The position numbers were made by a program, and so were the translations under genes. Shown piece by piece: positions 40,212 to 53,600 of a stretch of DNA of 64,000 nt. Every line of letters starts with the position of its first letter. Within the stretch, counting starts at the first letter, position 1. The DNA lies in assembly GCF_028554725.1 (NCBI RefSeq), contig NC_071668.1:78338719-78402718 (forward strand), written 5' to 3'. This DNA comes from Zeugodacus cucurbitae (Eukaryota; Arthropoda; Insecta; Diptera; Tephritidae). The notes under the pieces are model-generated. The model was not told where the DNA came from. It made no database searches and saw only the letters and a list, made by a program, of their open reading frames with translations.

Positions 40212-41323
40212 GAGCAAAGCTCATTTGGAAACCAAAACCATTGAAATACCAAAACGTGAAGAACGTATAAACTCCATAGAATATTTGAATTGGAAGAGCT
40301 TGATGAGTACCTAAGCCTTTCCATTTCCAATTAGAATTAAATTATTTATTACAATACTTCTTAGAATAAGTCTGCATGCTAATCTGTAATATTTTGTAAG
40401 CTTCTTTACTTTAAACACCACTAACTCGAACTGCATTGCCGATATCAACCGCGACTTTTTAACATTTAAACGTCCAACCAACGACATTATAGAAAGAGAG
40501 AGAGAGAGAGAGAGAGATAATAACGGAATGTGTTAAGCATATGAATACACCGAAAACATGTAAAATGGCGCACGAGTGTAATTGATTCAGAGGCTGTTCA
40601 ATCAAAAACTTAACTGCAGGACATTTAAGCGTCCTTTCAAATGAAGAACGTGCAACTGAAAGGATTCTTCTTGACTTATACTCGTATTTGTAGGCAGACC
40701 ACATTGAAAGCTACGAATCAAGTTGCCCAATCACTCGCCAACGTCCATTTTGCTGGAATGTATGCAGCAGCGCTGTTGTGACGTGTTAAAAGAGGTCTTG
40801 TTTTACAACAACAATTTTATATTTATTACTTTTCTATTTATTAACTAATTGAATATTTATTGCGTAGTTAGTGAAACACAAATATCAAATATTATCATCG
40901 TTTAAAAAACCCGAAAAGGAAATGAAACTAAAAAAAAAAAATTGTATTTATATTATATAATTTATTGTTATGAAATTATTTTGCATGCCGAACTTGTGTG
41001 TTGTCTTAGTATGTAGCTACAAATCGAAATTTATACAATCGAAAAAGAAAACGAAAACAACAAAAACAAAAACAAAAAAAGAAAAAATCGAAAATAATAT
41101 GATGTAACAAAATGAATTGAAATTAGTGTAAGTGAAATTTGGTGTGAAATGTTTGCATGGAAATAGGAAAACTTATTGAGAATTTATGCAAATTAAAAAA
41201 AAAGAAAATTCCAAAATGATAAACCAAAAATACGAAAAAAATACTTTTTCTCAAAGATATTTCAAAAATAAATTGTAATGAAAGTAAATATGAAAAGCAT
41301 AGCTTTTTCCGTAACTAAATAAA
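40212..41323 (+). other. BicC 3' UTR and poly(A) signals
   Basis: After the stop, AT-rich sequence with many A-runs continues to AATAAA motifs at 41267-41272 and 41318-41323, the most likely poly(A) signals. An (AG)n tract lies within it at 40495-40517. The true cleavage site is not known. Confidence 0.45.
40495..40517 (+). repeat. (AG)n microsatellite in BicC 3' UTR
   Basis: About 11 AG units are directly visible. On the DNA level GAGA tracts can bind GAGA-type factors, but here the position within a 3' UTR gives no functional hint. Confidence 0.9.
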
Positions 41324-44300
41324 TGAATAATACAGCCGCATTAGAACGCACGTGTCTTTGATTACTCTAGTATAAAATGCAGCTGAAGCACCGCAGAAAT
41401 AACCGAACAACAGCAAAATGTCTCATTTTTATTCACATATTTATTTAATTACTTAATTTTTATTTAATTTAATACTAAACAAACACAAGACTGTTCGTTA
41501 CATTTTTATTATAATGCATTTTGCTATTTTTGTAGTAAACTTATATATTTATGTATTATATTATATTTTTATATGTCTTACAGATTAGTAATGGCTTTAT
41601 ATGCTACATACAGACATATATCTAGGGTATAAAGTAGCCAATACAATACAATTCACATTGTCGAGTCTGCTTCACTTGCACATGAGCAGCCATGCACTTT
41701 TGAGGGATATGAATAATTTATGCACTTATTGATAGGTATATGCATGTACTGGCCTCTCTCTGAATGGCCTACTATTTTTAAATATTTAATTCTAGTTTTG
41801 ACATTATTCAGTAATATTTTTCATTTTTATTTTTATTATATATTTTTATTGTTCATATACTTTTTTTTATTACGCCACTATAACTATTTCTTAATATTTT
41901 CATATAATTTATACACATTTCTCTGTTTGCTGTTTATGGTAACACCCACAGTGGTGCTCATAAGTGTATTTTCGTTCATAAAAAAAAAACCAAATTATAT
42001 ATGTATTTACATAATATAAACTAATCACAAATTAACAAGCACATAAATTAAAAAAAAAATAAATTCATATTGTCATAAGTTCAATCAAATTTATTTGAAC
42101 AACTGCTGTCATGGCAACACTCATTTTTGCATACAAATACCTAATAGCTCACTTAATAAGAGATTTAAAACGTAAACCTGTTCTTGATAATTTTTTTTAA
42201 CATATTTATAAAAAAATTTAATACTTTCCAAAGCAACAATTAATTTATTAATTAAATTTAGAAAAACATAAACGTTTAACACGAGAGCCTTTCATTATAA
42301 ATGAAGCAAAAAATCATGTGCGTGTGTACCACTCATAGCAAACCATTTACTTTACACAGCATGAAACACCATTGTGGTCTTCAAAGAGGCGCTTTAATGA
42401 CGCTTACTTGTAAGATTTTGATTTATTTACTATCTTCCAGTTTATTTGCTTATTTATGCAGCATTTGTGTTTTTTATTTTTATTAGAATTTACATATATG
42501 CTTATGTGTTTGTGTATATATTAATTTATGTACTCCAATTGAAGGAACTATCTACCGTTGGATCTTGTAATTTCAAAGAAAGTGTCGAGAATTACGGTTA
42601 ATTTTAAATCCAATTAAGAAGTGGGTCAAATATAAAGAGTTACCAAACAAATAATCTACAAATGAAATCACTTTGAATTTCTTTCAGTTGCAAAGGTATG
42701 AAGTTCCTTGAATTATTCATCTACTTCTTACTATTAGTTACACATATACATTTAAATTAGTGCTTTTATGGCTAAGCTAAATTAAATTTATCCATCTAGC
42801 GACAACCACCATTTGCTAATGAGCATCGCACCTACAACACCAGTGGCACCTACAACTCTTTGAGCATTTTGGTTTACATTATAATGTTCACAACTTCAGT
42901 GATTTTACTTTTCATATTTACAACGTCAGCCTCTTGCCGGTTCGCAGCTATTCGTCAATTAATCTATAAATTTATTAATAATTTGTTTATGTACAATTTG
43001 TTAATTTATGTTTGTAAAAGAAAAGAAGCTGCTTGCGCACATTTGAATATATACTCTTAAAACTATTTAATTACGTGCTCTAAACATTCCTTATTAAATA
43101 CTGTTTTATTACAGTTTCATTTTGATTATTTTTACTAAAAAAATTAGGTACTTTACATTAAAAGCAAAAATAATATATTTCACAAAAGAAATAATTTACG
43201 CGTATTTCATTTCATATGGTGCAGCCTGTACTGTCTTCCTTAGCCAAAATCACAACCGGTGAGTTTTCAACTGCGCTAACCGGTGCGTGTCTTAGCTAAA
43301 TATTTGAAATTTTATTACTTTCGCTGCACCCGAATTTGCCGGATGTCAAATTTTGTAGCATGCTTTTAGGGGCCGGAAGACAAAAGTGCAACTGGGAGGC
43401 GACCTGCTGCGATTTATGGTCGCCTGGTGCATTTCCCAAATTTTACTAATTTGCTGGAAGCATTTGCGCCGCGTGTTTACAGCGAATGTTGCAGAACATT
43501 TCACATGCATTTCGGCTGTGCGCTAACAGACTGTAACGTGTATGTTGCTGCTAATATTTTTATGTTAAATTAAAAATAACCAAAATAAATAAATAAGTAC
43601 ACATTTGCCGAATTTGTTTAAAATTTGCATATATTAAAAATGAATTTGCAATTAAAATTCTTACAAATTACAAGCAATCGAAAACAAATACAAATGACAA
43701 TAATATAAATGTACATAAGCTATTTTGGAAATTATATTTCATTAAAAAAATCACATTGAACTTAAACAAAAGGTAAGTGAAATTAAGTAATTTGTTTGTT
43801 TTTGTTGTCTTTGGACATACTTAGTCTAGCATTTTAATGTATTGAATACAACATTTACAACAGTTTTTTTTTAATAATGTTTCTAAAAGCCAACAAGGCA
43901 ATAGCACAGTCGCTTCTCAATATATCTAGAAGCAATAAAGTGTGCTTCAAATAAAGTTAAGATTTAATATTTGTTCACGGAAGAATGACTTTAAAGACAC
44001 TTCTGTTAGCTCTAAAAGTGCAAATTCAACCGCTATATTTTAGAAAACAAACTGTGCTATTGCATGGGCTGGCTTCTTCACACTCATATGTTTGCAATTA
44101 ACATAAGTTTATGTTTTTCCTATTATCTCTGCTATCTCTGCTGATAACTACTCTCTTTTTGGTATACATTTCATCCATTTTTTAACTTATTACCTAATGA
44201 AGATCTAATTGTTTGGCATTACTCTAATTCAATACAATATTTTCACATTTTCACAACTTGGTTCAAATTTCTTTCGCGCACCTAGTTACCATATTTACAC

Positions 44301-44608
44301 AGATTTACTTTTACTTTGACTTTTACTGCTTTCGAAATTTAAAAAGCAACATCAACATTTTCTTATCGCTAAACATCTCTAAACTAATTTATCATATTAT
44401 TTTGCTTTTATTATTATTTTTTTTGTTTTTGTTTTGGCTTTTGTTGCTTTGCTTTTCTTCAGAGATAACGTGGCGCTTCCGGGAGTATTGTTTATTCATA
44501 TGGTATTGTATATATGTATGTATATTGGTATTAAGCTATTTATGGTATGTAATTATTATTTCTGTTTAAGCTATGCGCTGGCGCTCAATTGGCTTCAGAC
44601 GGCCGGCA
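41324..44608. other. Intergenic DNA between convergent BicC and beat-Ic
   Basis: Very AT-rich. A moderately GC-rich patch at 43210-43530 has an ATG at 43216 followed by 14 codons and a GTGAGT donor, but no sensible continuation was found. On the minus strand, AATAAA at 44496-44491 lies about 113 bases past the beat-Ic stop and is its likely poly(A) signal. Confidence 0.5.
44491..44496 (-). terminator. Likely beat-Ic poly(A) signal
   Basis: AATAAA on the minus strand, about 113 bases downstream of the beat-Ic stop codon. It is the first such hexamer I noticed beyond the stop; the cleavage site itself is not visible. Confidence 0.4.
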
Positions 44609-47600
44609 TCAGCAGTGGTCCCAGCAAGGACGTGGTGCTGCGTAGTTTTCTTGCCAATTAGCCAGCAACGCCTTGGCGCTCGACAACACCTTGCCGCCTT
44701 TTATTGAACCAACCACTAGTGGCTGTTGTTGTTGTTGTTGTTGCCTCTTACTGCGAGCGCTGTGTAAAAGTGTAACAAAATCGTCAACATGTTGACAATC
44801 GAAACGTTGTGCAATCATCATCAATAATGTTTGATCCTTTGACGTGTCCTTAGTGAAATTGCCAATTGCTTGATTGCTGCCGTCGTCACCGTCGCCTTCT
44901 CCGCCCCTGCTGCAGCGTTTGTAAGTTGTGTGGAGGGTGTTGCAGCCGGCAATTGCATCATGCATGGCAGCGCTAACACCCGGAGTGTCAAATGTCAATG
45001 CAGCTACAGTTGTTGGCAATGGAGTTGATGGGCTCCTACCGGCAACTGTCACCGACAGCTGTTGAGTTGCGTGGCGCTGTGTGCGCGCTTGGTTGCGCAA
45101 TATTGACGGGCTTTTTCGCTGATGTTGATGCTGCTGCTGCTGTTCTTGTTGTTGTTGTTGTTGCTGTAGTTGATTTGCCAATTTTTGTAATGGATTCGCC
45201 GCTATTTTCGCCCACCGCATAAACACCATGCCCAGCGCCCGGCGGAATCCCTGCAATCGTACACTCAATGATTTCAAATTTTTTCCAACGCAATTATGAA
45301 AGGATTTTCGTCCTTTCAATGTCCGTTTGACTGCCAAGATTGAAGCTGCCCCATCATTTACAATGCGCAGTGGTGTTGTTACTGCTGCTGTTGTTATTAC
45401 CTTTGATGGCAACAACGTGGCAGTAAAGACTGCTGCAGTCGAGGCGTTGGTTCCCGGTGCCGGTGCCGTCACTGCTCGTTCGCGTTCACCCACTGCTGTG
45501 GATTTCCTTTGGTTCCTTTGACAGCTTATAAAATGGCGTGTCAGTGCGCATAGAAAGACGCTCGTGCAAATAGCAATAAAAACATAAGCAATACACTTGC
45601 TGCTGTTGTTGGGAATTTCGAACCGCGCGAAGTTCTTCACTGCCTGCGCCGCCGGTGCACTTTCCTTCTCATCAGCATCATCATCGCTTGCTTCACTTAT
45701 CCTTTTGACATATCGCTGCTCCAGCGCCACTGTCGCTGGTTCGCTCCACTGACTGCTGGATGCCCGAATTGCTGCCGCGGCTGCCATCAGACCGGTACAA
45801 AGACGCTGCCAATGCAGTTTTAGTGCTCCCACACAGATGCGCGCTGCCGTACCGTGTACGGTTGTTGCCGAAGACGTGATGTCGGCGGCTAGAAAGGGAG
45901 ACACAGACAGAATTCAACAATGAGAAATTGAGTAAAAGAGTTTTTGCGAAGCTAGAAAAATGGAGCATTAGTGTCAATCAATTGGAATCTCGAATGTAAT
46001 TTATTGTATGTTTTCTTATCAAATGGAAAGTTCTGCAGTTTTTTTTGTTTGATTAAAAATGAGTTGGAATGTTCTTTTCGAAATGTGAAATGCTAGCGAA
46101 GTCAAAGCGAGCGGTTTGAGTGAGTGACTACCGCTTGGTAACTCGCTAAACATGCGAACACCAATCGAACATGTTTCCGCCAGTGCAACATTTTCCAAGT
46201 CACAACGAAAAACAAAGTTCACTCCTAATATTTTGAAGGAAGGAGCTGATGTAGAAGTCTTCAAAAATGTTAAATAATTCTAATAAGTGACTAACTAACT
46301 TCGTATATTAATGAAAGAGTTCCAATAGTTGGGATAATGCATATTAAAAATGCATACGACGGTCCAAAGGCGATAAATAGAGGAACTTTATCGTAAAATA
46401 ACGGACCAATGACATAAAAAATGTATAAAAAGTGCCTCATGGGCTCTTCTTTACATATTGTAGTTTCTTTTTACTATTCGGAAGCATTTTTAGCGAAATT
46501 TGTTGGATCAAACAGCGTGCATGCATGAATGCGAAGACGCTGTATTAGCTGAATTTCATCAAAAGCGAAAATAGTCAATGCCAATGGAGTTCATGGCAAC
46601 CAGCGAAAATGTGATGTGCGCGTGTAAAGAAAGCTCGCGAGTTGGGAGTGGCGAATGAATTTGCACTTTGTTGACACTACGGTATATGTTAACATTGCAT
46701 TTGCATGCATTATGAAGTGTAAGTACCGCGCTGGCGACGAACGAGTTGCCGCCTGTCTTCGGTACTTCCATGTAAGTGTGTCGCATCATCGCAGCAGCAT
46801 GGAGCTCCGTTAACATTATGCGCCTGCTTGCTCTGTGGCAGAATTGACTGCACATCGAGTCGTTAGCGTTGTTTGCGACTGATTGGCTTACTTGCTGGCA
46901 TGGCACATATGCTAGTGTGTGTGTGTGTGTGTGCTATAAATAGCTATGCATATTTTAATGCGCCTTAACAGCGTATTATGTTGATCATAAGCAGCTGAAG
47001 CTAAGGCAGTTGATAGAGCAGCAGCAGCCAATGCTACGGCACTTGTAAAAACAAACTACCGTTTGCCAGCAATGACAGCGCCTTAACTCAATTTAAGTTT
47101 AACTATGCACACAAACATACACATACAACGCACACACACAAGTGAATGCATATATGTTAACTCCAGCGCTTGCAATGTATATCGTGTTTTCTTTCGAGTT
47201 TTTTCTTTTCGCATTTCCTTTTAGGCGTGTTTGCATGAATTCGTGTATGTCAATGTTGCCTCAAGTAAGTGGCAACACTTTAGTGAAATTTCTTTTTATT
47301 TACACCTAAGGGGCATGTGTGCGCTTTCATCCGCCACTACGCCGCCGCTCTCGCAGGCGCACCATATGCTGCTACCTTATCATATTTTCACAAATATTGA
47401 GCAACAACGTTGCCATTCAATGTATTGCATAGTTTTGGGCGGATAACGTCATTCCCTTCGATATTAATATACGTACCACATATATGTGAGTAGAGGCGGT
47501 TTACGAATGCGAGCTAAGGTTTGAGAAATTTTGTTTGCTTTTCGTGTTCATGTTCATGTATGTATGTATGTATGTATGTTAGTTTACCCGAACGAAGGCA

Positions 47601-50600
47601 GCCTCATATACTTGTATGTGTGTCTGTATGTCGCACTCTGTGTAAAGAGCAAGCGACAGGAAATGCTGCAACGTAAAATATGGTGTTAAACGTTTTTGGG
47701 TAGGTAGAGCAGTGGCAAATTGACACACACACACACATACACATACGTACATGCAGTAACGAATATAAACATTAAATATTGCTGAAAAGTTGTTTGCAGT
47801 TCAAGTTGATTTGCTTTCGATTAAATATGTGTTCGAACGGGTGGTAGGTAAGCAAAGCAAGCAAGTCGATTTGCCTATTAAACGAAGCGAGAAATTTGAA
47901 GTTTATTGCAATTTGCATTAAATAAACAGCTGCGCAAGGCACACAATCGCCAAATAGGTATGCATGGATGTGTGTGTTTCGACAAACACAACGCTTATTC
48001 CGTGATTAGGGATTACACAATGTAGCGACTTTGGGCTTTTAGAAGCAGAAAAATTAGAAAAAAAGCGAAATTCGTAAAGCGCTTACTTGTAGATTTCTTC
48101 TCTTCATGGCAGATTTCTTCTGAACAGATTCTACTCTAAACGGAACTCCTTAACTGCCGCAGTACTTCAATAAAATTAATATATTTCTCCGAACACTTTA
48201 TGCTTCAGCAATGTAGGTCAAAATGTCATATTCATATTACAGTTAAGCAAACTAATTAACGTGTTGCACGTATACACTTTAGCACAAAGTTGCAATCAAT
48301 ACCGTTAAACAATCCATTAAAGTATTTTAAATTGCTTTAACGTTTCAAAACCCGCGTACTATTGTCAACACTCGCTTTTAATTGGTGCATATTTCCATTG
48401 TTGTCAACATACGAGCACTGTTATTATATTAAAACCTTGTATTTCATATTAACACATCGTGTGTTGCAACTCACCGGAATATGTTAAAAAGGACTCATTA
48501 TGATCCTCGAAGCCATCACCGCTAGCATGCTGCTCATATGGATAATTATTATGCATATCGTATGAACGGCCGGAGGCCATAATGCGTGGTCGATCCTCTT
48601 CGATGACACTTTCGATTTCCTCTTTAAATATATCAAATATGCTTGCCGTACACTTGAGCTGTTGGGGCGAAATCATAACACAAGCATTTACATATGAACA
48701 TACATATAGCATGAATTCGTTTATATTTCTTCAAACAATATTAAATCAATATTTATTGTAAAGCCTTGCAAATTACCCTCATTTGTCCTTTAATGAAATG
48801 CTGTGTGGTCACCATGAAGTGCAATGCGCTCACCACCGACTCCAAATTGTTCTCTTCATAGCGCTCAATTTGATAAGTTTTGATGTGATGCAGTGGCACC
48901 TGTAATAAAGCAAATTACTTGGTATTATTTTTATAAATATATTTCATTTCATTTAAATATTAAAATACGTTTTTCGTTTTAAAAAGGAAAAGGCACACAG
49001 TTATGGAAAATTCTTGGAAAAAGTCATTTTACTTTACGCCCAGCCAGCTTATTCAGAATAACAGAGATATGATGGCAACAATTCAAGTACAATCTTTCAA
49101 CCTGCCTGTCATATGTAACGTAACGGTATTGTGTGAAATGAAAAATAAGGTAAACAGAGGAAATATGAGGTATGAGAGGAATATGTAACATTTCAAACAA
49201 AAGTGGTGTCTTTCAAATTGATTGCGAGTAAACGACACGGCTGGCTGATTAGGTGAAGCAGGCACTCATATTTTTCATATATATTATGATGTGGAAATCC
49301 AGTGTAATATTTTAATGTCTTCACCAATTTTTTATGAATCAGTGATGTATTTACTTATTTTTACCAGATTGCCTCCGATGTGGTATATTTCTGTATTTTA
49401 TTTCTAACTTACAACTCGACTGCAGACAGGTGTTGTTAAGAAGACATCAATAAAATTTAAATTATTTGTAAAATGTGGCTGGTTTAATAAATTTGCGCCC
49501 ATATTAAAAAAGAGACGACTTTTGGTACAATTAATTTCAATTGTTTGCCATGACAAATGCTTATTGCTTTACCAAATGACTGAGTTAAGTGTACATATCA
49601 GATGAGCACTAATCGGATTATTAAATATACTATTTATAGAAAAAACATTTGTGCTTAATTTTATGTGGAAATGATTCGCATTATTGTGTAAAAAATATTT
49701 GCCATCAGTTATAATATTTTTATTGATTTTTTAAGCGTTTATTTATATTTAAAAAACAGACTGCTATGATATACAATTAGTAATTCCTGGAATGAAATTT
49801 GTTTACTGACACACTCATTTTTCAAATGGCTTCCTTACCTGGGTCAACAGTTTGTTTGGCAAAACACAGCAATTATTCCATTGCGAATTCAATTTAACAT
49901 GCAAAGTAGCTTTGTTTGAGTTTTAAATTTTAATTAAGAACTTTTTATGCGCAAAACATTGCGACAGTTTTCACAGTTTTAATGTTGCAAATAGGCAATT
50001 GCCATATATTATAGTGCGAAAACGGTTCATTACTGTAAGTATGTGTGTGTTTGTGCGTGTGTGTTCGAGGTAAAGTACAGAAGCCACATTACACATGTCA
50101 ACAATATAAAAACCGCAATCCCAAATCTCATTCCAGGGTACTCGTATGCAGCTTGTACGCCAACGTCAACGCCAACGCCAACAAAAACAAAAGCGATATA
50201 CATTCAATCATGAGCTAGTAATAGCATATTCTAACTTTCGCATGCGTTTATTTCCTCATTGTGCTTAATAGCTCTACAAAATACACGAATTACCAACAAT
50301 TCACTAATTTAAGTAGCAATTTCCTTTTGCGGCGACAGAAAATGTGCTGCACAACGCCTCTACTAACCAATTTACATTGAACCTCACTGCCATGCCATGC
50401 CACGCCGTGTTAAACTTTTCGGTGTGCTTTGGAGAGTTCGGCTGTGGTTGTTTGTTTCGTCCCACTGACAGATGAAAGCCACAATGTCATCTCGCCGGTG
50501 AATTATAACCATGGTTTCGCTGCCCACACCACCGACAAGCATAATGCGGTGGTAACAGCCATATACAGTTGTCTCCCTGCATTCCATAATGCCACCCCAC

Positions 50601-53600
50601 ACAATATACACATTCTAAGTACATATGACTAAGCTAATGAGCTGTGCAAGAGTATTGCTATGATATTTCGAAAAAATCCCTTAGTTGCTTTGTGGTTGTG
50701 GTATTTTTAAAGTCTCTAGTTGTTGTCAAAAATATTTTTTTCATTGAAGGAATTGTGGTTGCTTCACTTATTTAGTTCTTAACCATTGCTTATATTGGCC
50801 AATAAGTATTCAATTCCGTTTGCAACAGTGACTTATGAGGAAATAAATAAATTCAGCATTTGCTCGCCAATTATTTACGAGCTGTCAGAATGTGGATGTG
50901 CGACAACAATGTATGTGCTGTTGCGGTTGATTGCGTTTTGGCTCCGAGAAGAATGCAATGAAAATTCTTCCACGCTCCAGAAAAACAAACAAACGTTGAA
51001 AACAGCGACTCAACACCACCACCACCGGCTGATAGATCTCGTGACGAGTCACACACATACTCGCATGCTGGCGGTGTCAGTGTCTATGCTGCGAGCGAGC
51101 GTTCTGTTAGCGCCAGACAGCAGTGTAACTTCAGTGCAAAACAAAAACATAAATAATAGTTGAAAAATTCCATAAAGTGTGACAATTTTGGTAACCGCAG
51201 AATTTCGGTTTACAGCAGCAGCAACAATAACAACAACAACCGAATGCCAGGAATGGGCACCGCCGTAGGGCAATTGCGCCACCACAAAGTGCACTCGACA
51301 CGCACCCAACTGCCGCAAAACAGCAAAACAACGTCAAAAAGCTGCATGAAAAATTGCTTTAAGCTCGCAAACACTCAAATCTACATACAGAGCACACAAG
51401 TAAGCGCACAAACAGAGAAACTACAGCGCTGGAGCCTGCAGACCTACTGCGGCAGCATGAGCAGAGTGACTGCAGACCACAACGGCAGATCCAACGTCGC
51501 GTTAGCGCCACAGTACAACCGACATGGCTACAGAGACATCAGCTCTGAATGCTAAATATTTTAGTTTTTCGCACCTCAATAGCCGCAATAGCTCTGGCTC
51601 AGTGGTAATGGTGCTCTGACGTCAGGCGGCACGGCAAATGTCGTAGGGAGAAAGCGATTTCAGATTTTAAAGCTTGCCGCCAAGACGAAAAGCCTTTACT
51701 CTATATAAATGTATGTATGTTAAAACCTTAAAGTTTGCCTCTCGAATCACTGTTTTCCAATTAGTACATTCTCCGAATTCCTTACAGTTGCATCAACTTT
51801 GACAGCCCTACACAATTAACACTTTCGACTCGTCATTGTTTTTGTAGGCGCAAGCAATAAAAGCATCCAAGCCATACAGATAAATGTCAAGCAAAACATC
51901 ACTTAAAAGTCAAAAGCATACACCAATCGCAGGTAGCAGAGCGGTGGGTAAACAACCGCGAATACACCGAAGCACACCTTGAGGCGCATCAAATCAAATT
52001 TGTGACTCGGTGCCGCCACAGAGACTCGCCGATTGAGCGATCGGTGTGATTTTGTTTATGCTTTTGTGAAAGCGCCTGTCGAGCGCGCGCCATTTCATGT
52101 GATTGCAAATGCAGATAATAATGATGTTGATGTTGATGCCGATGACTAAAAGTCTGTTTATGATTTTTATGTGACAATTTTTCCAACTCTCTGTAAATAT
52201 TTTTTCAACACACTTTCATACCACACATTCCCGTGTGTGTGTGTATGAATGTGTGCACCACTGTGTGGCATTATTGCTGTTGTTATTGCCAGTTGACAGT
52301 TGTTGATGACATGTGTGTGGCAAATATTTGAGCGCATTTTAGTGCCAACAAAGCGTTGCTGGGAATATTTCAAAAACAAAGAGTCACATTATAAACATGG
52401 CCTATTTTCTGTATTTGTATTCGCTCTATCGAAAGCGTGAGCGTGTGTATGTGTGTGTGACAATTACCAATTGTTTTGTGACTTTATTGCTTGATTTTCC
52501 ATTCATTTTTTATCATACGAATATATTGCGCGCCAACAACGTTTATTACACAATATTACGAACGGTGAGTGCGTGATGTGTCAACAATCAGTGTCAACGG
52601 CAACTGCCAACAGTCAAAAGTTTTCATCAACGTCAACAATCAACTGAAAGCGATAAAAAATAGCAACACTTTTTGTTGTTTCTTTTTTTGTTTTTGTTGT
52701 TTTGCGAATCAAAATGAATAACGGACGAACGCCTACATATGTATGTAGTTGTGCGCTTGTACGAGTATATAAATACGATTTGTATGTAAATACTTGTACA
52801 TATTGATAAAATAAATGAAAGAAAACTCTCTAAAGGCCCGCTCAGGCACGAGGAAAAAATGCTCATATCCGTTGCAAGTTGTTTGATATGCAAAAGTGAA
52901 GAGTGAGTGACAGCAAAGTGCTCGCAGGTGTTGTGCCTCTGAAAGGCATTATCATCAAATACTCGTAAAAGCAAGAACAAAGTGTGAAAAATGCTCGAAG
53001 CCGACTAAAAGGAATTTTATAGCTAAAAGTCGTTTTTTTTCGCTGGAGTTCTAGAAATATATGAGCACATTAATTATAAAAGACGGCAACTAGTTGAATT
53101 TTTAGTGCATACTCACCGTGGTGGAGCAACAATTTGCAGCGCATTCTAATTGTTTTTATACCAAGTCGGACATTTAAAAGGGGAAGTCCATGTAAAATTT
53201 TCAAAAAATCGATTTTCTTTTTCAATAAACTGGAAATATAGTATATTGACTATACTATCCTACTATATTGAAAGAGAAAAAAAAATAATACATTTGTTCT
53301 CTAGATAGATTTAATAGAATTGTGTTTATAAAACAATAAAAGTTTTTTATAACCTTTAATAATATTAAACAAATTACCGATTTTTAGACTTTTAGAAGGA
53401 TTTCCCCCCTTAAACTTCACTTTTCTTTAGAAAAGTACACAAAGTTGCCATGCTCTGGATTTAAAAACCAACTCAATTGTTTGACGCTGCTCAAAGCAAC
53501 GCAAATGTGAAAGGAATGCGTTTTAAATAACCACTGTTAGAGAAGAAAAAGAGTCAGCAAAGCCTGCACATAACGCAGAAAAACCCCAAGCAATTCACTT

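Larger units (their letters stand above)
45889..48474 (-). other. beat-Ic intron (last)
   Basis: About 2.6 kb without recognised genes. It holds a (TG)n tract at 46915-46933 and a (TATG)n tract at 47556-47579. A minus-strand frame at 46264-46019 and others are not recognisable. Confidence 0.7.

Noticed and set aside
43216..43470. ATG followed by MVQPVLSSLAKITT and a GTGAGT donor, with a possible next exon at about 43370
   Set aside because: It recalls the start of a small mitochondrial protein. The continuation (GAGRQKCNWEATCC...) does not resemble one and the start context is weak.
44992..45521. Plus-strand frames rich in Val and Ala opposite the beat-Ic last exon
   Set aside because: They are antisense shadows of the glutamine-rich beat-Ic exon.
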